A DNA stretch of 64,000 nt from Deltaproteobacteria bacterium (GCA_016178705.1 JACOST010000028.1:704951-768950); one strand, 5' to 3'. Counted from the first letter of the stretch, positions 25,595 to 33,831 are shown. Numbers and translations: made by a program. Notes: a model not told the origin generated them from the sequence alone.

Positions 25595-26941
25595 ATGAGA
25601 AGCCACATCTTGACCCCTGTCGCGCTTGCGCTCTTGCTTGGCGCGTTCACCCCAAGTCGATCCGCGCAGGCGGCGGGCGAAGAAATCGCTCCCGGGTTGC
25701 ACGTCGGCGACACGTTGGATCAAAGCAATGCCGACCTCGCCAAGGATCTGCTGCCGCCGGAGATTTTGAAGCACTACAAGAATGGCGACTACCGCAACAA
25801 GATCGTGGCGTACCCAACCGGCAACGCGCATTGGGAGAAAGCGTTCACGGAAGCGACCGAGAAGAACGCGGCCCAGCTCGACGTCGACGTGCGCGGAACG
25901 ATCGTCGAGAAGGGCACCGGCAAGCAGCCGGCGTACTACTACGGTCTGCCGTTCCCCATCATCGACGAGAAGGATCCCAAGGCCGCGGTCAAGATCGTCT
26001 GGAATCAGTTTCTGGCCTACTGGGCGGGTGGTAACTCGTACAACAAAACGCTGGTGGTCATGCTCAATCCGAAGAGTACCGACCGGACCCTCGGCGCCAA
26101 CGGCTGGTTCAATTTCCTCGATGGGCAGAGCGTCAAATACCGCCAACCGAATCCGATGAACTTGCAGAGCCAGTTTCTCGGCGTGACGACGATGCCGGCC
26201 GATCTGCAAGGCACCGCGTCGCTCTCGTGGCGCTATCGCGACGCCGACAAGCGCGATTCGGTGTGGGCCTTCATCCCCGCGTTGCGCCGCGTGCGCGCGG
26301 TCAGTCCCGCCAATCGTTCCGATGGCTATCTGGGGTCGGACATCAGCGGCGACGACGGCTTCTTCTTCGACGGCAAACCGGAGGACTTCGAGTGGAAGCT
26401 GGTCGGCAAACGCGACGGGCTCCGCTTGGTCGATCCCAACGCGATCGCGGGTCCGTTGAATATTCCGCCGGCACCGGGTGGTGGCTGGAGCACGCTCAGC
26501 GCGATCAACCCGCCGACGCTGGGATACGTCACGCCAGGCTGGACGGGCATCACCTGGGCGCCGGTCGATTTGATGTTGGCTAAGCGACAGTTTTGGATCA
26601 TCGAGGCCATCCCGCACGACAAGTACTACCTCTACGGCCGCCTGCAGTTGTGGATCGATGCCGAGACCTGGGACGGCGCATGGAATAGCAAGTTCAACTG
26701 GACCGGCGAGCAAGTCCATACCTACCAACTCACCGCACGCGTGAATCACAAGGCGGGAGATGGCGCTGACCCCGAGTGGCTCCCGGCTGGCACCATGGTG
26801 TACGCCTGTGCCGAGAATACGAAGATGAACCGCGCCACGTGCAGCGGGATGCGCGCCGATGCCCAGTCGCCGTTCTATCGCCGCGTGCCGTTGGAACCCG
26901 AACTATTCGACTCGACCGCGCTGACGCGCTTCGGAAAATAG
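25595..26941 (+). CDS. DUF1329 domain-containing exported protein 1
   Basis: A 448-residue protein with a clear signal peptide (about 1-28, ...SAQAAGEE). The DUF1329 body shows PAYYYGLPFPIIDEKDPKAAVKIVWN, SWRYRDADKRDSVWAFIPALRRVRAV and YLGSDISGDDGFFFDGK near the middle, and a C-terminal beta-rich region with RLQLWIDAETWDG. DUF1329 proteins resemble LolA/LolB-type lipid carriers in fold and often sit in gene clusters for sterol or hydrophobic-compound breakdown. A role in moving a hydrophobic substrate across the envelope is inference. A second family member lies at 54043-55338. Confidence 0.9.
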   Translation: MRSHILTPVALALLLGAFTPSRSAQAAGEEIAPGLHVGDTLDQSNADLAKDLLPPEILKHYKNGDYRNKIVAYPTGNAHWEKAFTEATEKNAAQLDVDVRGTIVEKGTGKQPAYYYGLPFPIIDEKDPKAAVKIVWNQFLAYWAGGNSYNKTLVVMLNPKSTDRTLGANGWFNFLDGQSVKYRQPNPMNLQSQFLGVTTMPADLQGTASLSWRYRDADKRDSVWAFIPALRRVRAVSPANRSDGYLGSDISGDDGFFFDGKPEDFEWKLVGKRDGLRLVDPNAIAGPLNIPPAPGGGWSTLSAINPPTLGYVTPGWTGITWAPVDLMLAKRQFWIIEAIPHDKYYLYGRLQLWIDAETWDGAWNSKFNWTGEQVHTYQLTARVNHKAGDGADPEWLPAGTMVYACAENTKMNRATCSGMRADAQSPFYRRVPLEPELFDSTALTRFGK

Positions 26942-26993
26942 TCGCGGACGAAACTTCCACGATGACGCGCGAGACGCGGCGGCGCGGTAGTCA

Positions 26994-27713
26994 ATGAGCC
27001 GGCGCACCGCAACCGCGGGCAACGGCGGAAATGGCGCCGGGGAAGGTCGCGCGACCCGCGACCTTATTCTCGATGCCGCCGAGCAGCACTTCGCTGCGCG
27101 CGGCTTCGCCGGCGTGTCGCTGCGTGCGATCGCCACCGACGCTGGTCTGAAGAATCCGGCCAGCCTCTATACGCACTTCCGCAACAAGCGCGCGCTCTAC
27201 GAGTCGGTCTTGGCGCGTGGCCTCGATCCGATCAGCCGCGTCATCGCCCTGAGCGGGCGCGGCGGGCAGGCACCGAGCCTGTTTCTCGATCGCGTGTTCG
27301 ACTGTTTGATTGCGCATCCGCACTTGCCCCGCTTGATTCAACGCGCGGCGCTCGATGACGGCGCGCACTTGCGCACGGCCCTGACCGCGCAACTGCGCCC
27401 GCTATACGGCACGGGCATGCGCGTGCTGGCGGGCACGACGCGTGGCTGGCCACGCGCGGACTTGCCGCATGTCGCCGCCGGTCTGTATCAGCTCATCTTC
27501 GGCTACTTCGCCAACGCGACGCTACTGGCCGCGGTTGCCCACGGCGATCCGCTCAGCCCGGCGGCCCTCGCGCGGCAACGCCGCTTTCTCAAGCGCGCGG
27601 TCGCGCAGTTGCTGGGCGCGAACGGTGCGGGTAAACGTGGCGCGAATGACTTGACAGCCGACGCGGCCGCAGCGCAAGGTGCCGCAGACATCCGAACTCG
27701 TGCGAGGGAATGA
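26994..27713 (+). CDS. TetR-family transcriptional regulator
   Basis: A 239-residue TetR regulator. The N-terminal helix-turn-helix domain reads RATRDLILDAAEQHFAARGFAGVSLRAIATDAGLKNPASLYTHFRNKRALYESVL (about residues 18-70). The C-terminal ligand domain is unassigned. Its stop overlaps the ATG of the ferredoxin gene. It is the best candidate to bind the TTGACTAAC(A/G)AACGTT operators at 3224-3242 and 21223-21242, because it lies in the second operator's cluster; this is not shown by the sequence itself. Confidence 0.92.
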   Translation: MSRRTATAGNGGNGAGEGRATRDLILDAAEQHFAARGFAGVSLRAIATDAGLKNPASLYTHFRNKRALYESVLARGLDPISRVIALSGRGGQAPSLFLDRVFDCLIAHPHLPRLIQRAALDDGAHLRTALTAQLRPLYGTGMRVLAGTTRGWPRADLPHVAAGLYQLIFGYFANATLLAAVAHGDPLSPAALARQRRFLKRAVAQLLGANGAGKRGANDLTADAAAAQGAADIRTRARE

Positions 27714-27904
27714 TGAAAGTTCTGGTCAACTACGATCTCTGCGAAGGCAACGCCGTGTGCGTGAAGGTATGCCCCGAAGTGTTCACCCTCGGCGATGACG
27801 ATCGCGCCTATCTGGTGAACAAGAGCCCAGGCGACGACGTTCGCGCCAAGGTCGAAGCGGCCGTGCGCCGCTGCCCGCGGCAAGCGCTGTCGATCGAAGG
27901 CTGA
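27710..27904 (+). CDS. Small ferredoxin, 3Fe-4S P450-partner type
   Basis: A 64-residue ferredoxin with Cys11-x5-Cys17-x3-Cys21-Pro and a distant Cys55-Pro. The missing cysteine in the first cluster motif (C-x5-C instead of C-x2-C-x2-C) marks the single [3Fe-4S] type that usually reduces bacterial cytochrome P450s. ATG at 27710 (or 27713) overlaps the TetR stop, so the two are co-expressed. The only P450 in the window is at 1251-2438, behind a near-identical operator, which makes it the likely partner. Confidence 0.9.
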   Translation: MMKVLVNYDLCEGNAVCVKVCPEVFTLGDDDRAYLVNKSPGDDVRAKVEAAVRRCPRQALSIEG

Positions 27905-27939
27905 CTCCGTCGCTTCATCGACGGGTCGGAAACCAATCG

Positions 27940-28857
27940 ATGGAGAAAATCCACGCGCTGGCGAAGCAGGTCTCCAACTGGGGGCGCTGGGGTGCCGACG
28001 ACGAACGCGGCACGGTCAACTTCATTACACCCGACGTCGTGATGCGTGCCGCCGCGTGCGTGCGGCGCGGCCAGGTGTTCAGTCTCGCTTTGCCGTTCAA
28101 CGCCGACGGGCCGCAGATCGGCCAGGGCGGGCGCGTCAATCCCATCCATGTGATGAGCGCGGTCAACAGCGGTTACGGACCCGAGGGCGGTTTTCGTTTC
28201 GCCGACGACTTGGTGGTCATGCCGCTGCAATGCGCGACGCAGTGGGACAGCCTGGCGCACGTCCACTATGGCGGCCAGCTCTACAATGGATTTCCCGCGT
28301 CGACGACGACCTCGGCGGGCGCTGCGCGCAACTCGATCGACAAGCAAGCCGCCGGCATCGTCTCGCGTGGGGTGCTGCTCGATCTCGCGCGATTGCACCA
28401 GGTGGATCGGTTGCCGGTCGGCCGCGCCATCACGCCCGACGACCTCGAAGCCGCCGAGCGCGCCCAACACGTGCGCGTCAGCAGCGGCGACGTGTTGCTG
28501 CTGCGCACGGGCCACATCACTGTCTTTACCAAAGACGGCGACAAGACCGCGTACATGAAACAGATGCCCGGCCTCGGCATGGCGTCGGTCGAATGGCTGC
28601 ACGCGCGCGAAGTGGCAGCGGTCGCCACCGACACCAGCGCGGTCGAAGTGATCCCGTTCGAAGATCCGACGACGCCACTGCCGGTCCACATGCTGTGCAT
28701 CCGCGACATGGGCCTGACGCTCGGCGAGATGTTCAACCTCGAAGCCCTCGCCGCCGATTGCGCGCAGGATGGAGTGTACGAGTTCCTCTTCACCGCGCCG
28801 CCGTTAACCGTCACCGGCGCAGTCGGCTCGCCGCTCAATCCGTTGGCGGTGAAGTGA
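27940..28857 (+). CDS. Cyclase-family protein (kynurenine-formamidase-like)
   Basis: A 305-residue protein of the 'putative cyclase' metal-hydrolase family. The N-terminal NWGRWGADDERGTVNFITPDVV is typical of the long-form family. The metal-binding motif appears as TQWDSLAHVHYGG near residue 110, in place of HxGTHxDxPxH. Further conserved parts are RGVLLDLARLHQVDRLP, DVLLLRTGH and PGLGMASVEWLH. Family members hydrolyse amides, lactones or related bonds; the substrate here is unknown. It lies 35 bases after the ferredoxin and could be the last gene of the cluster. Confidence 0.88.
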   Translation: MEKIHALAKQVSNWGRWGADDERGTVNFITPDVVMRAAACVRRGQVFSLALPFNADGPQIGQGGRVNPIHVMSAVNSGYGPEGGFRFADDLVVMPLQCATQWDSLAHVHYGGQLYNGFPASTTTSAGAARNSIDKQAAGIVSRGVLLDLARLHQVDRLPVGRAITPDDLEAAERAQHVRVSSGDVLLLRTGHITVFTKDGDKTAYMKQMPGLGMASVEWLHAREVAAVATDTSAVEVIPFEDPTTPLPVHMLCIRDMGLTLGEMFNLEALAADCAQDGVYEFLFTAPPLTVTGAVGSPLNPLAVK

Positions 28858-28900
28858 AGCGGTCGATTGCCGCGCACGATTCAGCTACGCTCTCGTTCGC

Positions 28901-29209
28901 ATGTCGCTCACCGATCGCCAGCGCCGGGTACGCACTGCGACGACGCGAGTCGTTCGACCTGACACCGCGGCGGCGCGGGATCTCTCTGCCGCCGATGATG
29001 CGTATTGGGAGCACATTCCGTTGGACCAGCGATTCGCTTTCGCGTTCGAATTGAGTATGCAGCAATGGCGGCTGCACGGGTGGGATGGCGATTCGGCTAG
29101 CCAAAGACTTTCGCGATCTGTTACGCGAGTTCGTCGACCAGCGGGTGCGCTTCCTCGTCGTCGGCGCCTACGCCCTGGCGGTGTTGGGAAGACCGCGGGC
29201 GACCGGTGA
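28901..29209 (+). CDS. Small protein upstream of, and overlapping, a nucleotidyltransferase gene
   Basis: About 102 residues: MSLTDRQRRVR at the start, then PLDQRFAFAFELSMQQWRLHGWDGD and LSRSVTRVRRP. I recall similar small proteins directly upstream of minimal nucleotidyltransferases, where the pair behaves like a two-gene toxin-antitoxin module; that link is from memory of gene layout, not from a domain. The last 125 bases overlap the next reading frame, and the Arg-rich tail may be an extension beyond the true family length. Moderate confidence that it is translated. Confidence 0.55.
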   Translation: MSLTDRQRRVRTATTRVVRPDTAAARDLSAADDAYWEHIPLDQRFAFAFELSMQQWRLHGWDGDSASQRLSRSVTRVRRPAGALPRRRRLRPGGVGKTAGDR

Positions 29210-29573
29210 TCTCGATGTCTGGGTTGAGCCAACGGTCAGCAACGCTCGCCGGGTCCGCAAGGCGCTCGTAAACTTCGGCGCCCCGCTGCATGACTTAACA
29301 GCGAAGGATCTCGCGACTCCAGGCGTGGTGTTCCAGATCGGGCTGCCACCGCTCCGAATCGACATTCTGACGCAACTCACCGGACTCGACTTTCTCGCGG
29401 CCTGGGGGCGTCGCATGGAGGCCGACTTTGATGGCGTTCGAGTCGATATCATCGGTCGCGACGACTTCCTGCTCAACAAACGCACGATAGGACGGACGAA
29501 GGATCTAGCAGACGTTGAGCAGTTGGAACCGCGGAAACGTCCTCGACGTGTAAAGCCGGCGCGCCCCACTTGA
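29085..29573 (+). CDS. Minimal nucleotidyltransferase (MNT/DUF6036-like)
   Basis: A 162-residue protein with the polymerase-beta-type signature FLVVGAYALAVLGRPRATGDLDVWVEP: a G-x-Y/S helix-1 motif followed by DLD as metal-binding acids, and a later RIDILTQLTG supplying a third acidic residue. RDDFLLNKRTIGRTKDLADVEQL is typical of the C-terminal helix. Such proteins adenylylate partner proteins or tRNA and often act as the toxin or antitoxin in two-gene modules. It overlaps the preceding small gene by 125 bases. It is convergent with the next gene, 12 bases apart. Confidence 0.8.
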   Translation: MAIRLAKDFRDLLREFVDQRVRFLVVGAYALAVLGRPRATGDLDVWVEPTVSNARRVRKALVNFGAPLHDLTAKDLATPGVVFQIGLPPLRIDILTQLTGLDFLAAWGRRMEADFDGVRVDIIGRDDFLLNKRTIGRTKDLADVEQLEPRKRPRRVKPARPT

Positions 29574-29585
29574 CCGACTGTCGGC

Positions 29586-30197
29586 TCACTCCGGAATGGG
29601 CACGCAGGTACCGAGCTCGCTGTAACACTCTCCCTTGACGCACGAACCACCGAGACACGGCGCGTCAGTCGTACAACCAGTTCGCTCGCAGCTCTTTGGA
29701 GTCGAGCCCGTAAAGCTGAAGCAGGCAAAGTACTGCGGGCAATCGGAATCAAGTGAGCACGGACGGCGAACGCAGTGATGCGATGAGGCACATGCTTCCC
29801 CCGGGGGACATTCCTTGTCGCGCATGCATCCGCGAAGACAAAGTCGCGAGAGGCTGCCGTAGCACTCATGGGGATCGGGATATTCGCAGACGAAGAGATC
29901 GCCGTAGCTGGCACAATCCGAATCTGAGTTGCATCCCCCTGTTGTCGGCGTCGCCCTGATGATTCCGCAACCCGCGAAGCCACCAGGCTCCAAACACCTT
30001 TCAAAGCCGATGCTGCAATCACCAGAGCCCCGGCAGCGACCCGGCGGCAACGTCGGTGTGGGGGTCGGAGTCGGGCTCGTTGTTGGCGCCGGGATTGTAA
30101 GGGTTGCAGTCGGTCCGACGGATCGGTTGTCGCTGTTGCCGCAGGCGCTGACCGCCAATGTCGCCAGTGCGACGATCGCGGCCCCGAATCCACGCAT
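29586..30197 (-). CDS. Cysteine-rich lipoprotein
   Basis: About 203 residues from ATG 30197. The signal peptide ends LATLAVSACGN, a lipobox before Cys. A short Pro/Thr linker (TTSPTPTPTPTLPPG) follows, then a Cys-rich region with CRGSGDCSIGFERC, CNSDSDCASYGDLFVC, CMRDKECPPGEAC, CSLDSDCPQYFAC and CTTDAPCLGGSCVKGEC. These are repeated modules of about 25-30 residues with paired cysteines, resembling those of the 815-residue secreted protein at 11098-13545. A surface-exposed disulfide-rich lipoprotein of unknown role. GC content looks lower than that of its neighbours. Confidence 0.75.
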   Translation of the reverse strand: MRGFGAAIVALATLAVSACGNSDNRSVGPTATLTIPAPTTSPTPTPTPTLPPGRCRGSGDCSIGFERCLEPGGFAGCGIIRATPTTGGCNSDSDCASYGDLFVCEYPDPHECYGSLSRLCLRGCMRDKECPPGEACASSHHCVRRPCSLDSDCPQYFACFSFTGSTPKSCERTGCTTDAPCLGGSCVKGECYSELGTCVPIPE

Positions 30198-30239
30198 GCC
30201 GCGACGATAGACCACCATCGCGCGCGGAGTCCAGCGTCG

Positions 30240-30926
30240 CTACTTCTTCGAAGCCCTCGCTCCTCGCGCTCTCGGTAGCTTCGTCGTGGTTACGCAGAAC
30301 GTGCGATCGACCAGCTGCTGCAAGCGTTCGACGAGCGCCGTACGATCGGCCTTCATGCCGCCGGCGACCCAATCAGCCAAGAGAACCTGATCCATCGCGC
30401 TGAATAGCTTGGCGAGATAGCCTGGATCTTCGTCGACGAACACGCCGGCTTTGATGCCACGCTTGAACACTCCGGCTTGCAGCGCATGAATCTCGCGCCA
30501 CAGTTGCATGCGCGTGTCCTCGCTCGGCGTGGGTCCGAGCACCCAGGACGAGCCGTGGCGCAGATGCATGCGCAAGAAATCCGGGTGCGCGAGAAAGTAG
30601 CCGATGTACGCGTCGGCCAGGTTGCGCAGCGCCGCGCGTGGCGCCGCGTCACGCCCCAGTACATCGCGGACGAGCTCCAGCAGCTCTTCGCCGCGGGCTT
30701 CGAGGATAGCGCGGAACAGATCGTCCTTGCTCGGGAAGATCGCGTAGATCGTGCCCATCGACAGCCCGGCCAGTGCGGAGATCTCCTGCACCTTGGCGGT
30801 CTCGAAGCCGCGATCGGCGAATACCTTCTCGGCCATGTCGAAGATGTGCTGGCGATAGAGATCGGTGCGGGCTCTGCGTGCCTCCAGGCGTGGCTGGCGC
30901 GCCTCCCCGCGGGGCTTGCGACGCAT
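30240..30926 (-). CDS. TetR-family transcriptional regulator
   Basis: A 228-residue TetR regulator with a basic N-terminal arm (MRRKPRGEARQPRLEARRAR) and a helix-turn-helix domain DLYRQHIFDMAEKVFADRGFETAKVQEISALAGLSMGTIYAIFPSKDDLFRAIL. It is divergent from the LLM oxidoreductase gene at 31018, with 91 bases between. That gap carries a CGAAT-GCTA-ATTCG inverted repeat over the LLM promoter, the expected site for local control. The ligand is unknown. Confidence 0.92.
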   Translation of the reverse strand: MRRKPRGEARQPRLEARRARTDLYRQHIFDMAEKVFADRGFETAKVQEISALAGLSMGTIYAIFPSKDDLFRAILEARGEELLELVRDVLGRDAAPRAALRNLADAYIGYFLAHPDFLRMHLRHGSSWVLGPTPSEDTRMQLWREIHALQAGVFKRGIKAGVFVDEDPGYLAKLFSAMDQVLLADWVAGGMKADRTALVERLQQLVDRTFCVTTTKLPRARGARASKK

Positions 30927-30954
30927 GCCCAGCTCATAGCACTCGAAAAAAGGA

Positions 30955-30985
30955 TTGACAACTCGTATTTCCGAATGCTAATTCG
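30955..30985 (+). promoter_or_regulatory. Promoter with overlapping inverted-repeat operator for the LLM gene
   Basis: A perfect -35 hexamer TTGACA (30955-30960) is followed after 16 bases by GCTAAT (30977-30982), a good -10 match. CGAAT (30972-30976) and ATTCG (30981-30985) form an inverted repeat with a 4-base centre covering the -10. A further CCGAAT follows at 30991-30996. The divergent TetR gene next door is the likely repressor. GGAGG at 31009-31013 is the ribosome-binding site of the LLM gene. Confidence 0.65.
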
Positions 30986-31017
30986 ATAAACCGAATCACG
31001 TCACACACGGAGGCCTT

Positions 31018-32142
31018 ATGGAGTTTGGGATCTTCTCGCAGATGCACGTGCCGCCTTGGGACGACGAACACTCGCGCTACTTGCGCGAGCTGGAAGTCTC
31101 GCAGGCGGTGGACGCCGTCGGGTTCAAGTACGATTGGGCACCCGAGCATCACTTCCTGCAGCACTACTCGCACCAACCGGCCCCTGAAGTCTTCCTGAGT
31201 TGGGTGGCGGCGCGCACCACGCGCATTCACGTCGGCACCGCGATCACCAACATCACCGCGGCGGTGAATCATCCAGCGCGTGTCGCCGAACGCATCGCGA
31301 CGATGGATCATCTGTCCGAAGGCCGCGTCGAGTTCGGCACCGGCCGCGGTTCGTCGTCGGCCGAGTGGGGCGGCTTTGCGATCCCGTCAGCAGCCGAGAC
31401 CAAGCCGATGTGGCGCGAGTCGCTCGAACAAATTCCGCTCATGTGGCGCGACGAGCCGTACGCGTTCGAGGGCAAGTACTTCCGCATGCCCGAGCGCAAC
31501 GTCCTTCCCAAACCGTACACCCGGCCGCATCCGCCGATGTGGCTGGCGTGCTCGAGCCCCAACACGTTCGCCGAATGCGGCGAACTTGGCCTGGGTTGCC
31601 TGTGCTTCACCTTTGGCACGCCGACGGAAATTGCCGCGCACGTGCGCGCGTACAAGGACGGCATCAAGCGCTGCAAGCAGCCGGTCGGCGCATACATCAA
31701 CGACAACATCGCGGTGACGACGAACATGTTCTGCCTCGAAGACGGCGACGAAGCGCGCCGGCTGTACGCCGACGCCAAGGTGGAACGTTTCACCGAATAC
31801 TTCCTTCAGTGGCTCGACTCGATCCCGCGTCCGAAGGGACTGCCGCCGACCGGGCCGGTCGGTCCCTTGCCGCAGTCGACCCCCGAGCAACTCAAGGCCG
31901 GCCTCGCCGCCGGCGGTCGCCAGATCGGTTCGCCGGAAGAGATCGCCAAGGTGGTCAAGATGTACGACGACATCGGCGTCGATCAGCTCATCTACGCGCC
32001 GCTGACGTTGACCCTCGATCAGAAGCACGTGCTGCGCTCGATCGAAGCCTTCGGCAAGCACGTCTTGCCGAAGTTTGATAAGGATCCGGTGCATAGCACG
32101 CGCCGGCAACGCGAGGCGCAGTTGGCAGCGAAGGCGGCGTGA
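31018..32142 (+). CDS. LLM-class flavin-dependent oxidoreductase
   Basis: A 374-residue luciferase-like (F420 or FMN dependent) oxidoreductase. Recognisable are EFGIFSQMHVPPWDDEHSRY at the start, FKYDWAPEHHFLQHYSHQPAPEVFLSWVAART, HVGTAITNITAAVNHPARVAERIATMDHLSEGRVEFGTGRG and the C-terminal QIGSPEEIAKVVKMYDDIGVDQLIYAPL. The family covers alkanesulfonate, alkane and other monooxygenases. The strong promoter and the operator shared with a TetR gene suggest substrate induction. It is the first gene of a run with ALDH, ADH and amidohydrolase. Confidence 0.92.
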   Translation: MEFGIFSQMHVPPWDDEHSRYLRELEVSQAVDAVGFKYDWAPEHHFLQHYSHQPAPEVFLSWVAARTTRIHVGTAITNITAAVNHPARVAERIATMDHLSEGRVEFGTGRGSSSAEWGGFAIPSAAETKPMWRESLEQIPLMWRDEPYAFEGKYFRMPERNVLPKPYTRPHPPMWLACSSPNTFAECGELGLGCLCFTFGTPTEIAAHVRAYKDGIKRCKQPVGAYINDNIAVTTNMFCLEDGDEARRLYADAKVERFTEYFLQWLDSIPRPKGLPPTGPVGPLPQSTPEQLKAGLAAGGRQIGSPEEIAKVVKMYDDIGVDQLIYAPLTLTLDQKHVLRSIEAFGKHVLPKFDKDPVHSTRRQREAQLAAKAA

Positions 32143-32184
32143 ACGCGCGGAGGTCAGAGCAAAGTGATGAGCGACAAGACCTTC

Positions 32185-32260
32185 CGTCATACCGGCGAAA
32201 GCCGGTATCCAGGAGGGGTGTGGGGCTCGATCCTGGATTCCGGCTTTCGCCGGAATGACG
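32185..32260. repeat. Intergenic repeat of the GTCAT...CCGGCGAAAGCCGG type
   Basis: Two hairpins in inverted order: ACCGGCGAAAGCCGGT (32191-32206) after GTCAT, and ATTCCGGCTTTCGCCGGAAT (32237-32256) before GACG. The outer sequences CCGTCAT/ATGACG also pair, as do ATCCAGGA/TCCTGGAT. It closely resembles the common bacterial dispersed repeat with an ATTCCCGC-TTTC-GCGGGAAT core known from Neisseria (dRS3-like) and many environmental genomes. It occupies the gap between the LLM and ALDH genes. Confidence 0.8.
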
Positions 32261-32324
32261 AGTGGCGAGATCGCTCCAGATGCGGGCAAATCCTCTGCGA
32301 GCGGGGGCGAACTGAGTCGACACG

Positions 32325-33782
32325 ATGAGCGCACCGGTCTTCGATAAAGTCCTCATCGGCGGCGAATGGGTCGCCGCGGCCAACGGGACCTATCAAATCA
32401 CTAACCCGGCGACGGAAGCGCCGGCGGGCTTTGCCCCCGAGTGCTCGGTCGCTCAAGTGCAGGCGGCCGCGCACGCTGCGCGTGACGCGTTCGAGCGCGG
32501 GCCGTGGCGCACGATGAGCGGCGCCGAACGCGGCGCGTTGCTCTTCAAGGCGGCGGAGAAGTTCAAGGCCGAGATGGCGGGACTCGTCGATCTGACCATC
32601 GCCGAGACCGGCGCGCTCAAACCGGTTGCGGTGTCGCAGCAAGTCGGCGCGGTCCCCCTGCGTTTGGCGAAGAATGCCGAACTCGCCACGGCGCCGATCG
32701 AGGAAGCGCTGGCGCCGCGCGATCTCGCGGGGCGCGGCATCGCTGCCGGCCTCGTCGTGCGCGAGCCGATCGGCGTGGTCGCCTGCATCACTCCGTTCAA
32801 TTTTCCGATGACCAATTGCGCCGGTAAAATCGGACCGGCGCTCGCTTGCGGCAACACCGTGGTGGTGAAGCCGTCGCCGGTCGATCCGCTCGGCGTCGCC
32901 GAGCTGTGTCGCATAGTCGATTCGGTGCTACCGCCGGGCGTCGTCAACTTCGTTTCGGGTTCCGGGGCGGACATCGGCGAAGCGCTGACCACCTCACCGG
33001 ATGTCGACATGATCTCGTTCACCGGCAGCACAGTGGTCGGCCGGATGATTCAGGCCAGCGCGGCGGCGCGCTTCAAGCGCACGTTGATGGAACTCGGCGG
33101 CAAATCCGCCAACATCATCTTCGCCGACGCGGATCAAGCCAAGGCGCTCGCCAGCGCGATGCAAGTGTGGACGTTTCACAGCGGCCAGATCTGCATTGCC
33201 GGCACGCGCGTGCTGATTGAGCAATCGATCTACGACGAGTTCACCAAGAAGCTGGCCGCCGCGGGAACGACGCTGAAGATCGGCGATCCCAACGAGCCAG
33301 GCGTCGTTGTCGGACCGCTGGTGTCGGCGACGCAGCGCGAACGAGTTGAGCGCTGCATCGCCACCGGAATCGCCGAAGGAGCAACGCTCGCTTGCGGCGG
33401 TAAGCGGCCCGTACATTTGCCGCGCGGCTACTACGTCGAGCCGACGCTGTTCACGCAGGTCCGCAACATCATGACCATCGCGCGCGAAGAGATCTTCGGC
33501 CCGGTGATCACCGCGATCCCATTTCGCGACGAAGCCGACGCCATCGCCATCGCCAACGATTCCGAATACGGTCTCTACGGCTACGTCTGGACCGGCGACA
33601 GCGCGCGCGGCTTACGCGTGGCGCGCCAACTGCGCACCGGCACCGTGCAAATCAACGGCAGCGGCATGAACCCCGACGCGCCGTTCGGCGGCTACAAACA
33701 AAGCGGCATCGGCCGCGACGGCGGACGCTACGCGCTCAACACTTACAGCGAACTGAAATACATCGGGTACACGGCGGCGTGA
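32325..33782 (+). CDS. NAD(P)-dependent aldehyde dehydrogenase
   Basis: A 485-residue ALDH superfamily protein: PFNFPMTNCAGKIGPALACGNTVVVKPSP (cofactor binding), ISFTGSTVVGR, MELGGKSANIIFADAD (general-base Glu in the ELGGKS motif), HSGQICIAGTRVLIE (nucleophile Cys) and EEIFGPVITAIPFRDEADAIAIAND. All catalytic residues look intact. It oxidises an aldehyde to the acid. The next gene is an alcohol dehydrogenase, so an alcohol-aldehyde-acid sequence is suggested. A dispersed repeat separates it from the LLM gene upstream. Confidence 0.93.
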   Translation: MSAPVFDKVLIGGEWVAAANGTYQITNPATEAPAGFAPECSVAQVQAAAHAARDAFERGPWRTMSGAERGALLFKAAEKFKAEMAGLVDLTIAETGALKPVAVSQQVGAVPLRLAKNAELATAPIEEALAPRDLAGRGIAAGLVVREPIGVVACITPFNFPMTNCAGKIGPALACGNTVVVKPSPVDPLGVAELCRIVDSVLPPGVVNFVSGSGADIGEALTTSPDVDMISFTGSTVVGRMIQASAAARFKRTLMELGGKSANIIFADADQAKALASAMQVWTFHSGQICIAGTRVLIEQSIYDEFTKKLAAAGTTLKIGDPNEPGVVVGPLVSATQRERVERCIATGIAEGATLACGGKRPVHLPRGYYVEPTLFTQVRNIMTIAREEIFGPVITAIPFRDEADAIAIANDSEYGLYGYVWTGDSARGLRVARQLRTGTVQINGSGMNPDAPFGGYKQSGIGRDGGRYALNTYSELKYIGYTAA

Positions 33783-33831
33783 TCCGACTGGTGATTCGTG
33801 ACTGGTGACTCGTGAACGGTAACTGGGGAAG

